Assembly: GCA_947501695.1 (NCBI GenBank)
Contig: CANMWO010000001.1
Coordinates: 62,001-126,000, forward strand
Direction of reading: 5' to 3'
Origin: an uncultured Sphingomonadaceae bacterium
GTDB taxonomy: Bacteria; Pseudomonadota; Alphaproteobacteria; Sphingomonadales; Sphingomonadaceae
Length of the DNA stretch: 64,000 nt
Shown: piece after piece, positions 17,101 to 25,260 of the stretch
Position numbering within the stretch: the stretch's first letter is position 1
Layout: the number at the start of each line of letters is the position of its first letter
Position numbers and translations under genes: made by a program
Notes under the pieces: generated by a model
What the model was told of the DNA's origin: nothing
The model's database searches: none
Seen by the model: only the letters and a program-made list of their open reading frames with translations

Positions 17101-18285
17101 GCCAGCTTTACCTATGATCCCAATGGGAACCTGACCGGGGATGGCGGTAGCAGCTATGTCTATGATATCGAAAACCGACTAAAATCTGCATCAGGTGCGA
17201 CCACGGCAACTCTAACCTATGATCCCAAAGGACGGCTCGCTAGCACATCCGGGGGCGCTGCTGGTACCACCAGATACCTCTACGATGGCGATGATCTCGT
17301 GGCTGAATATGCAAGTAATGGAACATCTTTGCTGCGCCGCTATGTCCACGGCAGCGGGGTTGATGACCCACTAGTTTGGTATGAAGGCTCGGCAACGGCC
17401 ATTTCCAACCGGCGGTTTTTGATATCGGATAAGCGTGGTTCTATTGTCGCCGTTACCAATGGATATGGTGATCCGCTAGCAATCAACAGCTATGACGACT
17501 GGGGCATTCCCGCGGACACCAATTTGGGCCGGTTCCAATATACTGGACAAATCCATCTACCCGAACTGGATATGTATTATTACAAGGCCCGGCTCTATTC
17601 GCCGACGCTGGGCCGGTTCATGCAGACAGATCCGATTGGATATGAGGATGGGATGAATATGTATGCCTATGTCGGGAATGATCCGATGAATGGGACGGAT
17701 CCAAATGGCACCAAAGTGGAGTTCCAAGGAACTTCGAAAGAAATCACAGCCCTAAAAGCAGCGGTCATAGCTTCATTCGCCGGGAGCAAAAAACGCGCGA
17801 AAAGATATCTGCATCTACACAGATCTAAAAATACGCATACTATCGCATTTGATGACTCGATACGTAAAAATTCTGCTGTGAATCGGCCTGATGTAAAAGG
17901 CAATTCATCAAACGGCAAAGGGACGGGTACAGCAACTCTGATAAGCAATAGCTACCTTAAAGGGGAGAAAGATGAATTGGGCCGCGATACATCGACACAG
18001 GCTGCACATGAACTTCTCGGTCATGCGTTTGAAGCCGATAATGGTATTGCCGACCGATCAACTAACCCAGATACCCTAATACCAAGAAACGAAGAAAGTG
18101 CGATGGTAATTGAAAATGAGTTTAATGCTGACAACGACCGCGACTTCAATGATTCATATAATGGCAAACCTCTGAAAAAGAAAAAATCATCTCGGTCCCG
18201 GAAAAATGGTAACGAATCCGGAAGTGATGAAGACAGAACCTATGGCACCAGAAGCTGTGGTCGAATACAAAGAGACAATTGTTAG
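14116..18285 (+). CDS. Fused Rhs protein with zincin-like toxin tip (module 2)
   Basis: The protein is 1389 aa from ATG 14116, chosen because the signal peptide ([16 protein letters not shown]) then sits at the terminus and AAGGGGC precedes it. YD repeats run to the core motif [16 protein letters not shown] and [10 protein letters not shown]. The shell corresponds to both split proteins of module 1 joined together. The last ~191 residues are unrelated to the module 1 tip and contain [15 protein letters not shown], about 20 residues later [14 protein letters not shown], and a Lys/Ser-rich tail. A HELxGHA motif followed by an E-rich IEN segment fits a zinc metallopeptidase of the kind found in polymorphic toxins. 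The spacing is H-E-x-x-x-H, not the canonical HExxH. Confidence 0.88.
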   Translation: MRAKSLSVLTSLILTFSFATAASAQQIKPLEIERDENGVDLLTGRVATKEPTLSVPGAGNLGFTRMSEILPFMTGKAPPGFDDNSFQVNGGGTTSDSFFCPEDLECQSHKYNGSNLLAGMSTRTFHYRQGGNGRQIYFDKQFSWYNLSGGGWGFSFYPSWIKWANGEQHTYSYDTGTNNGGFTVQHRPNTITSNLGYKMRFTYQSNTIGQAGWRRVSTVAIYKSSAPNTVLAKLTYSGNTVTDLAGRTWTCGGCSFGMDDPPQINATTLKLPGEATNSYAATASSSGTTFAKPVGQVVRDGASFNYSYQNLTHAQGDIFTPKFSKITVSGPSGFSRSADITHSGTGDSAPRITKITNGLNQSTNYVHDSHGRLTKITQPEGNSVAVTYDGLGNITEKRTKNKSGGGDLVESAYYASSTGTVPCYGIMCFRPNWTKDAMNKQTDYTWNTTHGGLLTKTGPVDAHGKRQKTIYEYYPGLARVKKERMCSVNGNGSNHTCGTTTEQITEYTYWGNTFLPLTVKRTNGTGSLLATVTNAYDNAGRLLSSDGPLAGTGDKVYYRYDLVGRKTWAIGPQGGNGTHRKATRTSYRPADNKPTEIEIGTVTHPGNSTLIVSQAIENTYNNRRLLSKSVTNGGNTPYDVTQTSYNARNQLECTAVRMNPSQFNSLPSSACTLDAQGTMGPDRITKNTYDVLGRPIKTVGGYGLMNGGAGNIEIELGYTTNGQVSWRKDGNGNRTSYFYDTHDRNYLIYYPHKTATGSHNSADRDYFTFNNRGQVLWHYRRDNRRMYHDYDNTGRIWRKRYYTPGVGWNTSDYIYYGYDGIGRPNYEKFASGVGKGLAHTYDALGRMASTTDTTGVGSRTLSYQYDIAGRRTRITHPDGKYFVYEYYNDGSLHRIKENAGGAIVTNAYDTQLRLSQQARYLQQTNLTYDSVSRLASVNHNLLNSVSDVTSTFTYNPSSQIISRTVSNNAYVWGEDVNVNRNYATNGLNQYTSAGPASFTYDPNGNLTGDGGSSYVYDIENRLKSASGATTATLTYDPKGRLASTSGGAAGTTRYLYDGDDLVAEYASNGTSLLRRYVHGSGVDDPLVWYEGSATAISNRRFLISDKRGSIVAVTNGYGDPLAINSYDDWGIPADTNLGRFQYTGQIHLPELDMYYYKARLYSPTLGRFMQTDPIGYEDGMNMYAYVGNDPMNGTDPNGTKVEFQGTSKEITALKAAVIASFAGSKKRAKRYLHLHRSKNTHTIAFDDSIRKNSAVNRPDVKGNSSNGKGTGTATLISNSYLKGEKDELGRDTSTQAAHELLGHAFEADNGIADRSTNPDTLIPRNEESAMVIENEFNADNDRDFNDSYNGKPLKKKKSSRSRKNGNESGSDEDRTYGTRSCGRIQRDNC

Positions 18286-18320
18286 AATTGGTTTGCTCGT
18301 TACTGGGAAAGAGGAATTTT

Positions 18321-18782
18321 ATGATAAACTTCTATAAACTACTTGTTTCCAAGAAATTAGCTTGCGTTGCGCTGGTATCAGCATTTCTAGCAACGGGATG
18401 TGATGAAAGGTCTCAATATGAAACTACTGAGACCATAGAGCTGATGGACACGATAGAAATGCGCGTAAAGATTCCTCCCGAAGGTCGGTCTCTAGATGAG
18501 TATGTAAGATACTATACTTACAAATCAAATGGCGATGTTTCTGTAGTTTTTATAACTCCCCATACTAAAACTGCTGAAGTGCTTTGCGGTGGTGAAGATG
18601 CAAACCCGGTTTGCACGCCAGAAAATAAGATAATATGGTCCGCAGAAGCTGGAACCCGAATGTGGTTGAAAGATTTCTCTCTTATCCCTGGTATGGATGA
18701 TGGAGGTTGCGATTATATTCAATTTGAGTTTGTTACTGACACTCAGGAAGTTTCTAACTTTAGGTGTAATGCCCTTAATTGA
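18321..18782 (+). CDS. Lipoprotein, putative immunity protein for the zincin tip
   Basis: The protein is 153 aa from ATG 18321, preceded by GAGGAA. The lipoprotein signal ends in the lipobox LATGC. The mature domain is acidic with further cysteines (VLCGGEDANPVC and GGCDYIQFEF), consistent with a disulfide-bonded periplasmic fold. It follows the toxin stop by 35 bases. I know no family name. Position and size suggest the immunity partner, and a periplasmic location suggests that the module 2 tip is active in the periplasm. Confidence 0.62.
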   Translation: MINFYKLLVSKKLACVALVSAFLATGCDERSQYETTETIELMDTIEMRVKIPPEGRSLDEYVRYYTYKSNGDVSVVFITPHTKTAEVLCGGEDANPVCTPENKIIWSAEAGTRMWLKDFSLIPGMDDGGCDYIQFEFVTDTQEVSNFRCNALN

Positions 18783-18874
18783 TCGGGTTACAAACTGGAA
18801 TTAACTGCGAATTGCAGAGAAGGTTTATAAAATTGCTAAGTTTTTAGCCTAGCCTGCTAATCGCGCTCAGTCTG

Positions 18875-18899
18875 CTTCCGGCAGCTCGATTGCCGGAAG
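18875..18899. terminator. Stem-loop downstream of module 2
   Basis: CTTCCGGCA and TGCCGGAAG form a perfect 9-bp stem around a 7-base loop, 93 bases after the lipoprotein stop. No strong T run follows, so it may be a weak terminator, an RNA stabiliser or a recombination remnant. Confidence 0.4.
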
Positions 18900-18960
18900 T
18901 TGGCAAAAATTCGAGATTACTAGGCAAAAAATGTTGTGCACGAAGATGCAAGGCGATCGA

Positions 18961-19137
18961 TTACCCAAAGCTAATCACGGGTAGCTCTAGTCTGCCGTCA
19001 ATTCTCGCGACTTGACCACCCGCCAAAAGCTTTCCAACAACTGCCTTGCGCACAAAAAACTTCACCTGGACGGATGCTGCCCGGTCCACTATTTTGGCGT
19101 TCTTAACCTTGCCTTTGGCATCTAAATTGGATGTCAT
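18961..19137 (-). CDS. Possible small basic protein, 58 aa
   Basis: Reverse-strand ATG at 19137 opens a frame reading MTSNLDAKGKVKNAKIVDRA and ending VARIDGRLELPVISFG. The composition is plausible for a real small basic protein, but I see no family signature. No partner gene lies next to it, and it may be a fragment of an older gene. Confidence 0.25.
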   Translation of the reverse strand: MTSNLDAKGKVKNAKIVDRAASVQVKFFVRKAVVGKLLAGGQVARIDGRLELPVISFG

Positions 19138-19418
19138 CTAAGGAAATAGCCGAAGCTTAACTCTTCTCCAGATGCCAAGCGGCCATGGTTTCCCATCAAA
19201 CCAAATCCGATGCACAAAGATCAAATTACGGTGAAATTACGGTGACACTTTACTAAATACATTGAGCTCTACGTTATACACCGCGTTGGAGTGCGCCCTT
19301 TTGCCAAAACCCAAGCGCGCAAATTATCCAGTGCAGCATCTCTATTGGCTTTGTTATGCGGTGGTAGTTTGCATATCGCCGCGAGAATCTATCATCGGCC
19401 CGAGCCCGCCTTGGCTAA

Positions 19419-19631
19419 TCACTCACCATATTCGCTCACATGATGTTCCAATTCTGCAACCGAGCGATAGCCTTTGAGCTTTAAAAGCGGCTGCATGGCT
19501 TTGGTGACGATCTGGTACATCTCCCGCCGCGGTCTTTTGTCGAGCTGGGGTTCCGGCAAAAGTTCTGCTTGCCTCTTGGCGGCTTCTGCCCATGTCCGCA
19601 ATCTGTGGATCGGCAACGCCGACAGTTTCAT
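19419..19631 (-). CDS. Unknown 70-aa frame beside the IS remnant
   Basis: The frame begins MKLSALPIHRLRTWAEAAKR and ends VAELEHHVSEYGE. Its alternating Arg, Leu and Glu suggest a helical fragment, perhaps the end of a DNA-binding or recombination protein. It starts about 56 bases beyond the transposase stop on the same strand and may be part of the decayed mobile DNA. Confidence 0.3.
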   Translation of the reverse strand: MKLSALPIHRLRTWAEAAKRQAELLPEPQLDKRPRREMYQIVTKAMQPLLKLKGYRSVAELEHHVSEYGE

Positions 19632-19687
19632 TTATTCACGATCCATATCACCTTGTTCCACCTGCCACCGCTGCGGCAACAGATTGT

Positions 19688-20515
19688 TCAAGATGACCCA
19701 TGTTTGATCCTTTCTCGTTTGTTTAAGATGGCTGTTGCCCTGCCAAAGTAGGCGTCGGCAGGCGTCACGTTGTTCAGGCTTTCGTGATAGCGCTGGTGGT
19801 TATAATGCTCGACGAACGCCTCGATCTGTTTCTCAAGATCGCCAGGCAGGTAATAGTTTTCTAGCAGGATGTGGTTCTTCAAGGTTTGATGCCAGCGTTC
19901 GATCTTTCCCTGTGTTTGCGGATGGAAGGGGGCGCCGCGAACATGGCTCATCTTCCGATCCTTGAGCCAGTCCGCTAACTCGCCAGCAACATAGCTGGGA
20001 CCATTGTCACTGAGCAGTCGGGGCTTATGCAGCACATGCACCTGATCACAGCCTGATGCTTCCAATGCCAGCTCCAGTGTATCGGTGACATCTTCGGCTT
20101 TCATCGTCGTGCACAGCTTCCAGCTTATGATGTAACGGGAGAAGTCGTCGAGGATGGTGGAGAGATAATACCAGCCCCAACCAATGATCTTGAGATAGGT
20201 AAAATCCGTTTGCCACAACTGATTAATGGCGGTTGTCTTGTCCTTGAACTCGCTGGCGGCCTTCATCACGATAAAGGCCGGACTGGTGATCAGGTCATGG
20301 GCCTTGAGGAGCCGGTTAACACTGGCTTCCGACACAAAGTAGCCCTTGGTGTGGTGAAGGTCACTGCCAGCTCTCTGGGCAATGCCCAGTCTATCCAACG
20401 TTTGTTTGGCGGGCAGATGTGATCGTTCCACCAGCCTGATAATCTCCAGCTTCTCGGATGCAGGGTATCTCATTCGTCTTCGCCCCCATCCCCGATCTGA
20501 GCAGTCGGTTCTCAA
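19688..20515 (-). pseudogene. IS3-family transposase orfB remnant
   Basis: The frame starts MRYPASEKLEIIRLVE, the usual opening of this transposase group, then jumps from LDRLGIAQRAG to LHHTKGYFVSEASVNRLLK. About 60 residues of the linker region are deleted in frame. The DDE integrase core is otherwise present: D in LWQTDFTYLK, D in LLSDNGPSY, and E in the QTQGKIERWHQTL block. The end (NKRERIKHGSS) is earlier and different from intact members. Loss of the internal domain makes transposition by this copy unlikely. Confidence 0.8.
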
Positions 20516-20720
20516 GTGTTAGTTCTGCAACAACTTCCTTCAGATCACAGCCCTCACGGCGAAGATCAGTCACTTCTTCATTATTGGCAGCACGATCCGT
20601 ATCTTCTCTTCCGCACTATATTGCTTGCGGGTCGCTCTGCGAATATCCTTCACCACACGCTCAGCGGAGGCTTTAGAATTTTTTCTGTTTTGGTCTCATC
20701 TTCGTTCCTTACGTCACTAC
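19688..20720 (-). mobile_element. Degenerate IS3-family insertion sequence
   Basis: Both IS3-type frames are recognisable but damaged. The orfA remnant (about 20540-20710, reverse strand) reads ASAERVVKDIRRATRKQYSA and then EEKIRIVL, followed abruptly by NNEEVTDLRREGCDLKEVVA; about 45 helix-turn-helix residues expected between them are missing. The orfB remnant (19688-20515) has its own internal deletion and a shortened C-terminus. I could not identify terminal inverted repeats or a target duplication, so the limits given are those of the coding remnants. Confidence 0.8.
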
Positions 20721-21089
20721 GATGATACCAAAACACTCACATGTTAATGAACCGCAATCTGTCTATCGAATGCTGACGGGGAACATACCAAACGGTGCTT
20801 ATTCGGTTTTTGACCAGACAAATACATGCGTCAAGCAGCCCGAAAGCTGCTCAAAACACTGATGTATAAGAATAAAAGTGGTGAGCCCCGCTGGGTTCCA
20901 ACCAGCGACCTACTGATTAAAAGTCCGTTGGTAGCCCCTGGAAAACCGCGCTTCCGAGTGAGCATGTTGCGCCTGTGTTGCATTAAGGGATGTTGTTGAG
21001 TCCACAATATCCCGAAAGCGAACGTTAGAATTGGAAGAGAGTTCGTTCCATAAACTTCGCAAAAAATGACCGTTTGAAGGCTTGCAATT
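20721..21089. other. Gap between IS remnant and DUF1838 gene
   Basis: No gene is visible. It holds a decayed tRNA-Lys 3' half at 20879-20930. A stretch at 20794-20821 (AACGGTGCTTATTCGGTTTT and onward) could belong to the outer end of the IS. Confidence 0.45.
20879..20930 (-). pseudogene. Decayed 3' half of a tRNA-Lys(TTT)
   Basis: On the reverse strand this reads an anticodon loop CTTTTAA, variable region AGGTC, T stem GCTGG/CCAGC and an acceptor end GGGGCTC-A-CCA. The T loop is TTGGAAC instead of TTCGAAC, and no matching 5' acceptor strand (GAGCCCC) or D arm is present upstream. It is therefore a fragment, of the kind left by integration into a tRNA 3' end or by deletion of the 5' half. Confidence 0.65.
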
Positions 21090-22118
21090 TTATTTTGACG
21101 ATGCAACCGGCGGACGAACTTTTTGAGGGCGATAGTTAGGCTGGTCTATATCAAGCGTTCCGTTGGCGCGCTTCTCCAAAAGATCATCAATCAAATCCAC
21201 AGAATCTATTCGTGTTTCAGTCCAACCTTCTATGTCAAAGATCTCTGGTGTGTATTTTTTTAGATTTTTCCGGATGTTGACTGGCAAAGCATCATAGCCC
21301 GAAATGTGCTGCCCGTAGGCGCGTACCATGGTTCTTCCCGGATATTGTCCTACCTTCAGATAAGGCGCCCAACTGACAAGGTTTTGCATATGTATCTCAG
21401 CATTAGTGTGTGTGAGTTTATCGTTAAACACATCTTCAACATCGGCTGAGAAAACAAGCATAGAATCCCAATATGTCATTGGTCCCGTGTAATATGGCCC
21501 CCAATCTCCTGGCGGCATCCGATTTGGAAAAGCAAGGGTCGTCAAGGTTGGAATATAAACGCGGTTTCCAATCATCGTTATATTCAGAGGATCAGGTGCA
21601 AAGGTTGCGCGATTTTCGGATCGCTCGGCGATATATTCGCGTGCAAGCGGCCCCAACACAAAATGGGGCATCTCTACAATTTCGCCCGTCAGTGGATTTT
21701 CAAATGCATCAAGGGGCTCTTCTTCATCAAATTTGGAATAATAGGCAACCTCGTAATGCTGCACTAAAAAATCACCGGGCTCCTCACCCGGAGACCATTT
21801 TTGGACGACGTAATTGTTCATAGTGAAAAACGGAATGATATTCCCGTCACCCGTAAAACCAAAGACATGGAATTTTAAAAAAGCATGGCGCTCTTCTTCA
21901 ATTGTTGACCCCATCACTTTGGCAATTAATTTTGACCGCTCAACAGGATCTTTCAGACGCAACGCCAATTCACGTTGATAGCGATCCAACTCTTCGGCAC
22001 TCAATTCGATATCTGTAGGCGTACTCGGCGTGCAAGCGCACAATGCCAAAATAGCACAGCCAAGAAACGCTTTTTGAGTGAAATTGAATCCGCGTTTGGC
22101 CTTACTCACAACAGCCAT
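21090..22118 (-). CDS. DUF1838 family lipoprotein
   Basis: The protein is 342 aa with a lipoprotein signal (GCAILALCAC). The mature region shows DUF1838 features: a tolerance for NPLTGEIVEMPHF, an acidic hydrophobic MTYWDSMLVFSADVEDVFND segment and a WAPYLKVGQYPGRTMVRAYG block. The DUF1838 assignment is from memory of the family's NPxTG and W-rich pattern. Function is unknown; members are exported and common in alphaproteobacteria. It is divergent from a second DUF1838 gene (22434) across a 315-base gap, and the two probably derive from one ancestor. Confidence 0.72.
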   Translation of the reverse strand: MAVVSKAKRGFNFTQKAFLGCAILALCACTPSTPTDIELSAEELDRYQRELALRLKDPVERSKLIAKVMGSTIEEERHAFLKFHVFGFTGDGNIIPFFTMNNYVVQKWSPGEEPGDFLVQHYEVAYYSKFDEEEPLDAFENPLTGEIVEMPHFVLGPLAREYIAERSENRATFAPDPLNITMIGNRVYIPTLTTLAFPNRMPPGDWGPYYTGPMTYWDSMLVFSADVEDVFNDKLTHTNAEIHMQNLVSWAPYLKVGQYPGRTMVRAYGQHISGYDALPVNIRKNLKKYTPEIFDIEGWTETRIDSVDLIDDLLEKRANGTLDIDQPNYRPQKVRPPVASSK

Positions 22119-22433
22119 TCTCTTTTTGAATCACACATCCCAAATCCTTCATTTTCGTGAGCAGCGAACGCAAGGTTATATGGTTTCCCAATAATGCCCG
22201 ACTGCTGAATAGTCATGGTCACGCGAACATTGTTCGGTCGCTCCAAGGCAATTTTATACCGCTGGATGCGTTCCGATTAATGCCGCTTGTCAAAAACAAT
22301 AGGCCATGTTGATCATGGGTGACGTAATACTCTGTTTGTAATCGCGTAACGGATAAACTGGATAATGGATGGTGAGGCTGCATCTATTCAACATACAAAT
22401 CCATCATATCCACTAGCGACAATGAGGATAAAT
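22119..22433. other. Divergent promoter region of the DUF1838 pair
   Basis: This 315-base gap lies between two outward-facing genes and should contain both promoters. AATGAGGATAA ahead of ATG 22434 is a good ribosome binding site and decides that start. I see no clear operator or RNA gene. Confidence 0.5.
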
Positions 22434-23408
22434 ATGGCTTTTGAGAAAAAGAATTTCAGCCGCCGTGGCACATTAGGCGCCGTTGCTGCTGTGGCCGCGA
22501 CAACATTAGCCGCCTGCAGCAAGGCATCTATTAAAGACTTGCCGCCTGCAAAAAAGCCTCTGCTATTGGATTACGATGATCCAAAATGGAATCGCGATGC
22601 CTATGCGCGCATCGTTGGCAATCTTGATTTTTCCAAAGAAAAAATCGGCTGGTATAAAGGCAAAGCCATTGGCGTTGTTCCCGGCAAAAAGAACCTCGAT
22701 ATTTGTGGCTTTGAAGGCTTTTCCGTCGCGCGTTTGCTTCCGCTCGAAGACGGAAGCTATCGAAAAGTCTTGCGCGAGGTCGGGTTTTATCGCGATCTTG
22801 AAACCGGAAAAATTATGGATACGATGGTGAACCCGTATACAGGGGAAACCGTCAAGGTCGTCCCCATCGCCAATGATCCCTTCAACTTTACCGTGTCGGA
22901 ATTTGCCCGCAGCGCGCCCAAATATGGTGGGCTGAACAAAGAAGATGCACAAAAAATTCCCTTCGTGCTCAAATGGCAAGAAATGGGCGATACCGTACTC
23001 ATGTCTCGCGACATACATCTATTCTATCCATCGGCCCTGCAGCCCGATAAATGGCCGCGAGAAACACCCGGGCCCATGACGCAGGTTACCGAAGCCTTCA
23101 ACTATTTCATCGACCGCAACCAACTTGGTGACCCAGACAATACATCCATCTCATTCATGGGGACATGGAACCGCGTTACGCCTTGGTTCCCCTGGATGTT
23201 AATGGATAACGCGCCCGGCCATTGCGTCTATGTTTGCGACCAAGGCGCTTGGGATCATTGGGATTATATACCGCAGGATATTATTGATGCCGCCAAGGCT
23301 ATTGATCCGAAATATTTAAGCGCACCAACAGAAGATTATGGGCCGTCACTCTCCAGCCTTGAGCATTATTCGCGCGAGCAAACACCCGCTCCACCTCGCA
23401 AGCCCTAA
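22434..23408 (+). CDS. DUF1838 family protein with Tat-type signal
   Basis: The protein is 324 aa from ATG 22434, chosen over 22365 and 22422 because GAGG sits 8 bases ahead and the signal becomes terminal. The N-terminus NFSRRGTLGAVAAVAATTLA followed by AC has twin arginines and a lipobox-like cysteine, so export is probably by Tat as a folded or cofactor-bearing protein. DUF1838 landmarks are NPYTGETVKVVPIANDPFNF, the MGDTVLMSRDIHLFYPS strand and the SFMGTWNRVTPWFPWM block. No biochemical role is established. Its divergent neighbour (21090) is a Sec-type lipoprotein of the same family. Confidence 0.8.
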   Translation: MAFEKKNFSRRGTLGAVAAVAATTLAACSKASIKDLPPAKKPLLLDYDDPKWNRDAYARIVGNLDFSKEKIGWYKGKAIGVVPGKKNLDICGFEGFSVARLLPLEDGSYRKVLREVGFYRDLETGKIMDTMVNPYTGETVKVVPIANDPFNFTVSEFARSAPKYGGLNKEDAQKIPFVLKWQEMGDTVLMSRDIHLFYPSALQPDKWPRETPGPMTQVTEAFNYFIDRNQLGDPDNTSISFMGTWNRVTPWFPWMLMDNAPGHCVYVCDQGAWDHWDYIPQDIIDAAKAIDPKYLSAPTEDYGPSLSSLEHYSREQTPAPPRKP

Positions 23409-23663
23409 GCATCCAAATAATTTTGTAGCTTGCCGCCTTCTGCCTGCATGGCTCGTTAGCTGACCGGCAATGAACATATTTCTAGCGCCCGCTTTTGCGC
23501 CCAAAGCGGACATTGGCTTGGCGGATGAATTGGTACACATACAATGCTATCCAAAAACGAAACATCGATTGGTTGCTAGGTCGTTCAAACTAAAGGGCGA
23601 GCTATTAGTGTTCCCGCGATACCAATTTCTATTCTGCCTATGCGGTTAGGTATCGCCGGCTTG

Positions 23664-24386
23664 TCAAAACCGCAATGTGATACCACGCGCGAGGGCAGGA
23701 GAGATCGACTCGGCTATGCGCAGAGCCTTGGTCAAACCAATATTTGCTTCGTCCTGATCGCGTTCGATCGCGACGACGATTTGTCGTGCGCATTCTTCGG
23801 GCGTCATCTTCTTTGTCGGGTTGCCATCATTCATCTGCGTATCAACTACCGGCGGTAGCGCTTCAATCACACGGATAGTGGAATCCTTAAGTTGCTCGCG
23901 CAGGCCAAGCGTATAAAACCGCAACCCTGATTTAGTCGCACAATAGATTGGTGTTCTGGCGGCAGGCGCGATTGCAAGGCCCGAGGTAACATTTACAATT
24001 GCTGCCTGCGGCCGAGCGCGCAATTTTGACATCAGGCCGCTGATCAATCGGATTGGCGCGTTAAAATTGGCATAAATGCATTCATCGGCCGCATCAGAAT
24101 TCGGGTTGCCTTTACGAAAGTCATGATCAACGAGTTGACCGGCATTGTTCAGCAGAACATCAACGTCCTTGCTCCCCCATTTAGCGAGTAACGCATCCAC
24201 ACCATTGGCATTGGAGAGATCGGCCTCGATAACTTCGAAGCCTTCATCGCGCATGGCTTTCAAACGCTCAGGATTGCGCCCTGTGAGCGTCACCTTCGCA
24301 CCTTTCTCTTTTAACTGGCGAGCAGTTTCGCGTCCGATACCAGCGCTTCCACCAGTCAGTAAAACGATTTTGTTTGAAAGTTCCAT
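23664..24386 (-). CDS. Short-chain dehydrogenase/reductase (DltE-like)
   Basis: The protein is 240 aa, the normal length for classical SDRs. The NAD(P) site TGGSAGIG is at residues 11-18, NNAG at about 82-85, and the catalytic Ser-Tyr-Lys appears as NVTSGLAIAP and YCATK. Arginines after the second strand (GRNPERLK) suggest NADPH. The substrate cannot be read from the sequence. It stands alone: the previous gene ends 255 bases to its left and a non-coding gap lies to its right. Confidence 0.88.
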   Translation of the reverse strand: MELSNKIVLLTGGSAGIGRETARQLKEKGAKVTLTGRNPERLKAMRDEGFEVIEADLSNANGVDALLAKWGSKDVDVLLNNAGQLVDHDFRKGNPNSDAADECIYANFNAPIRLISGLMSKLRARPQAAIVNVTSGLAIAPAARTPIYCATKSGLRFYTLGLREQLKDSTIRVIEALPPVVDTQMNDGNPTKKMTPEECARQIVVAIERDQDEANIGLTKALRIAESISPALARGITLRF

Positions 24387-24761
24387 TACGTGCCCACTGC
24401 CTTTCGGCCGTTACAAAGCCTTCCTGCACCCTTGCAGTATTTGACATTGCGAGCAACAGTCGAGTCTGAAGGTTGTCAGACAAACGTGTTGAAGAATTAG
24501 ACGATTTAATGTCGCAGTTTTCAAGTTTTTGATGTTTGAAGTACCGTCGAAAAAAAGCTGTTTTTGCATCCAAAGCGGGCATTAGTTTTGAAAACACTTT
24601 TTTGCCGGTTTGAGACTGGAGCGCGATTTCGGTCCTGAGGTCTCGATAAAATCAGTCTCTGTATCAGAGTTGCGAATTGGGCAGCGGCTAAGCCTCGGGA
24701 AAGACGCATGAAAGCACCACGCGAAATCCAATTAAACTATTGATATAAAGGGATAATATGC

Positions 24762-24777
24762 GTGGTGACCCCTACGG
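24762..24777. repeat. Left attachment repeat of the tRNA-Glu island
   Basis: GTGGTGACCCCTACGG is identical to the last bases of tRNA-Glu at 29231-29246 and then diverges (TAT versus GAA). It marks the displaced 3' end of the tRNA gene. Confidence 0.88.
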
Positions 24778-24804
24778 TATTTCGTGTCTCTAATAAAAAC
24801 AATG

Positions 24805-24873
24805 GGTTAGCCAAAATAAATACCCTTTGTCCGGCGACAACGACCTGCGCGCTCCCGATTGATTTGGCTAACC
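24805..24873. promoter_or_regulatory. Two candidate integrase arm sites, left end
   Basis: GGTTAGCCAA at 24805-24814 and its inverse TTGGCTAACC at 24864-24873 lie 28 and 87 bases inside the left repeat. The same word occurs twice at the other end of the island. Repeated short sites near both att cores are typical of arm-type integrase binding. Confidence 0.6.
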
Positions 24874-24886
24874 TGTGTAAGAAGGG

Positions 24887-25009
24887 TCATTGATCATTAC
24901 TTTCGTCTTCATCCCACAGGTCTTTGAGACTGTTTTCAGATAATCGTACAATTACGATATATCCTATAATAACTGGGACCATTATCCACCAAGACCAATC
25001 AAGCATCAT
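24887..25009 (-). CDS. Very small membrane protein, island
   Basis: The product is 40 aa, beginning MMLDWSWWIMVPVIIGYIVI and ending in an acidic tail. Its ATG overlaps the stop of the upstream gene as TGATG, so it is coupled and probably translated. One membrane segment is present. It is the last gene of a three-gene leftward operon. Function unknown. Confidence 0.5.
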   Translation of the reverse strand: MMLDWSWWIMVPVIIGYIVIVRLSENSLKDLWDEDESNDQ

Positions 25010-25260
25010 CAATCTGCATTTGATCGTTTGCCGGTCAGATGAAATGTCCATCCAAAGACCACGATGGAAAGCCATACCATGCCAACATAGAAAGCTTCGT
25101 CGGCAAAGCTGACTGGGTGAAAGGAATAAATGTGCTCGCCATTTTCAACCCAAAGTTGATAAAAGAAAAAGTCATATGACCACCAAAATGATAGAGTGAG
25201 CGGCGCTATCCATGCACTCGAAAGGATGGCGATGATCAATCTCACTAGCAGCTTCTTCAT
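25009..25260 (-). CDS. Small two-segment membrane protein, island
   Basis: The protein is 83 aa with hydrophobic segments at about residues 6-28 (VRLIIAILSSAWIAPLTLSF) and 57-75 (FYVGMVWLSIVVFGWTF). The region between is aromatic and probably periplasmic. Its start overlaps the end of the ankyrin lipoprotein gene by four bases. It probably works with that protein at the membrane. I recognise no family. Confidence 0.6.
   Translation of the reverse strand: MKKLLVRLIIAILSSAWIAPLTLSFWWSYDFFFYQLWVENGEHIYSFHPVSFADEAFYVGMVWLSIVVFGWTFHLTGKRSNAD

Larger units (their letters stand above)
18783..19687. other. Mostly non-coding stretch between module 2 and IS remnant
   Basis: This stretch holds a strong stem-loop (18875-18899) and two short leftward frames of unknown status (18961-19137 and 19419-19631). 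The remainder shows no recognisable gene, RNA or repeat. Confidence 0.5.
24387..24886. other. Left junction of the tRNA-Glu island
   Basis: This stretch includes the left 16-bp attachment repeat (24762-24777) and two candidate arm sites. No gene is seen. A short word near 24562 (GCATCCAAAGCGGGCATTAG) resembles one near 23498 (GCGCCCAAAGCGGACATTGG), a minor interspersed similarity outside the island. Confidence 0.5.

Noticed and set aside
20879-20930. Functional tRNA-Lys gene
   Set aside because: No 5' acceptor strand or D arm matches, and the T loop is altered.
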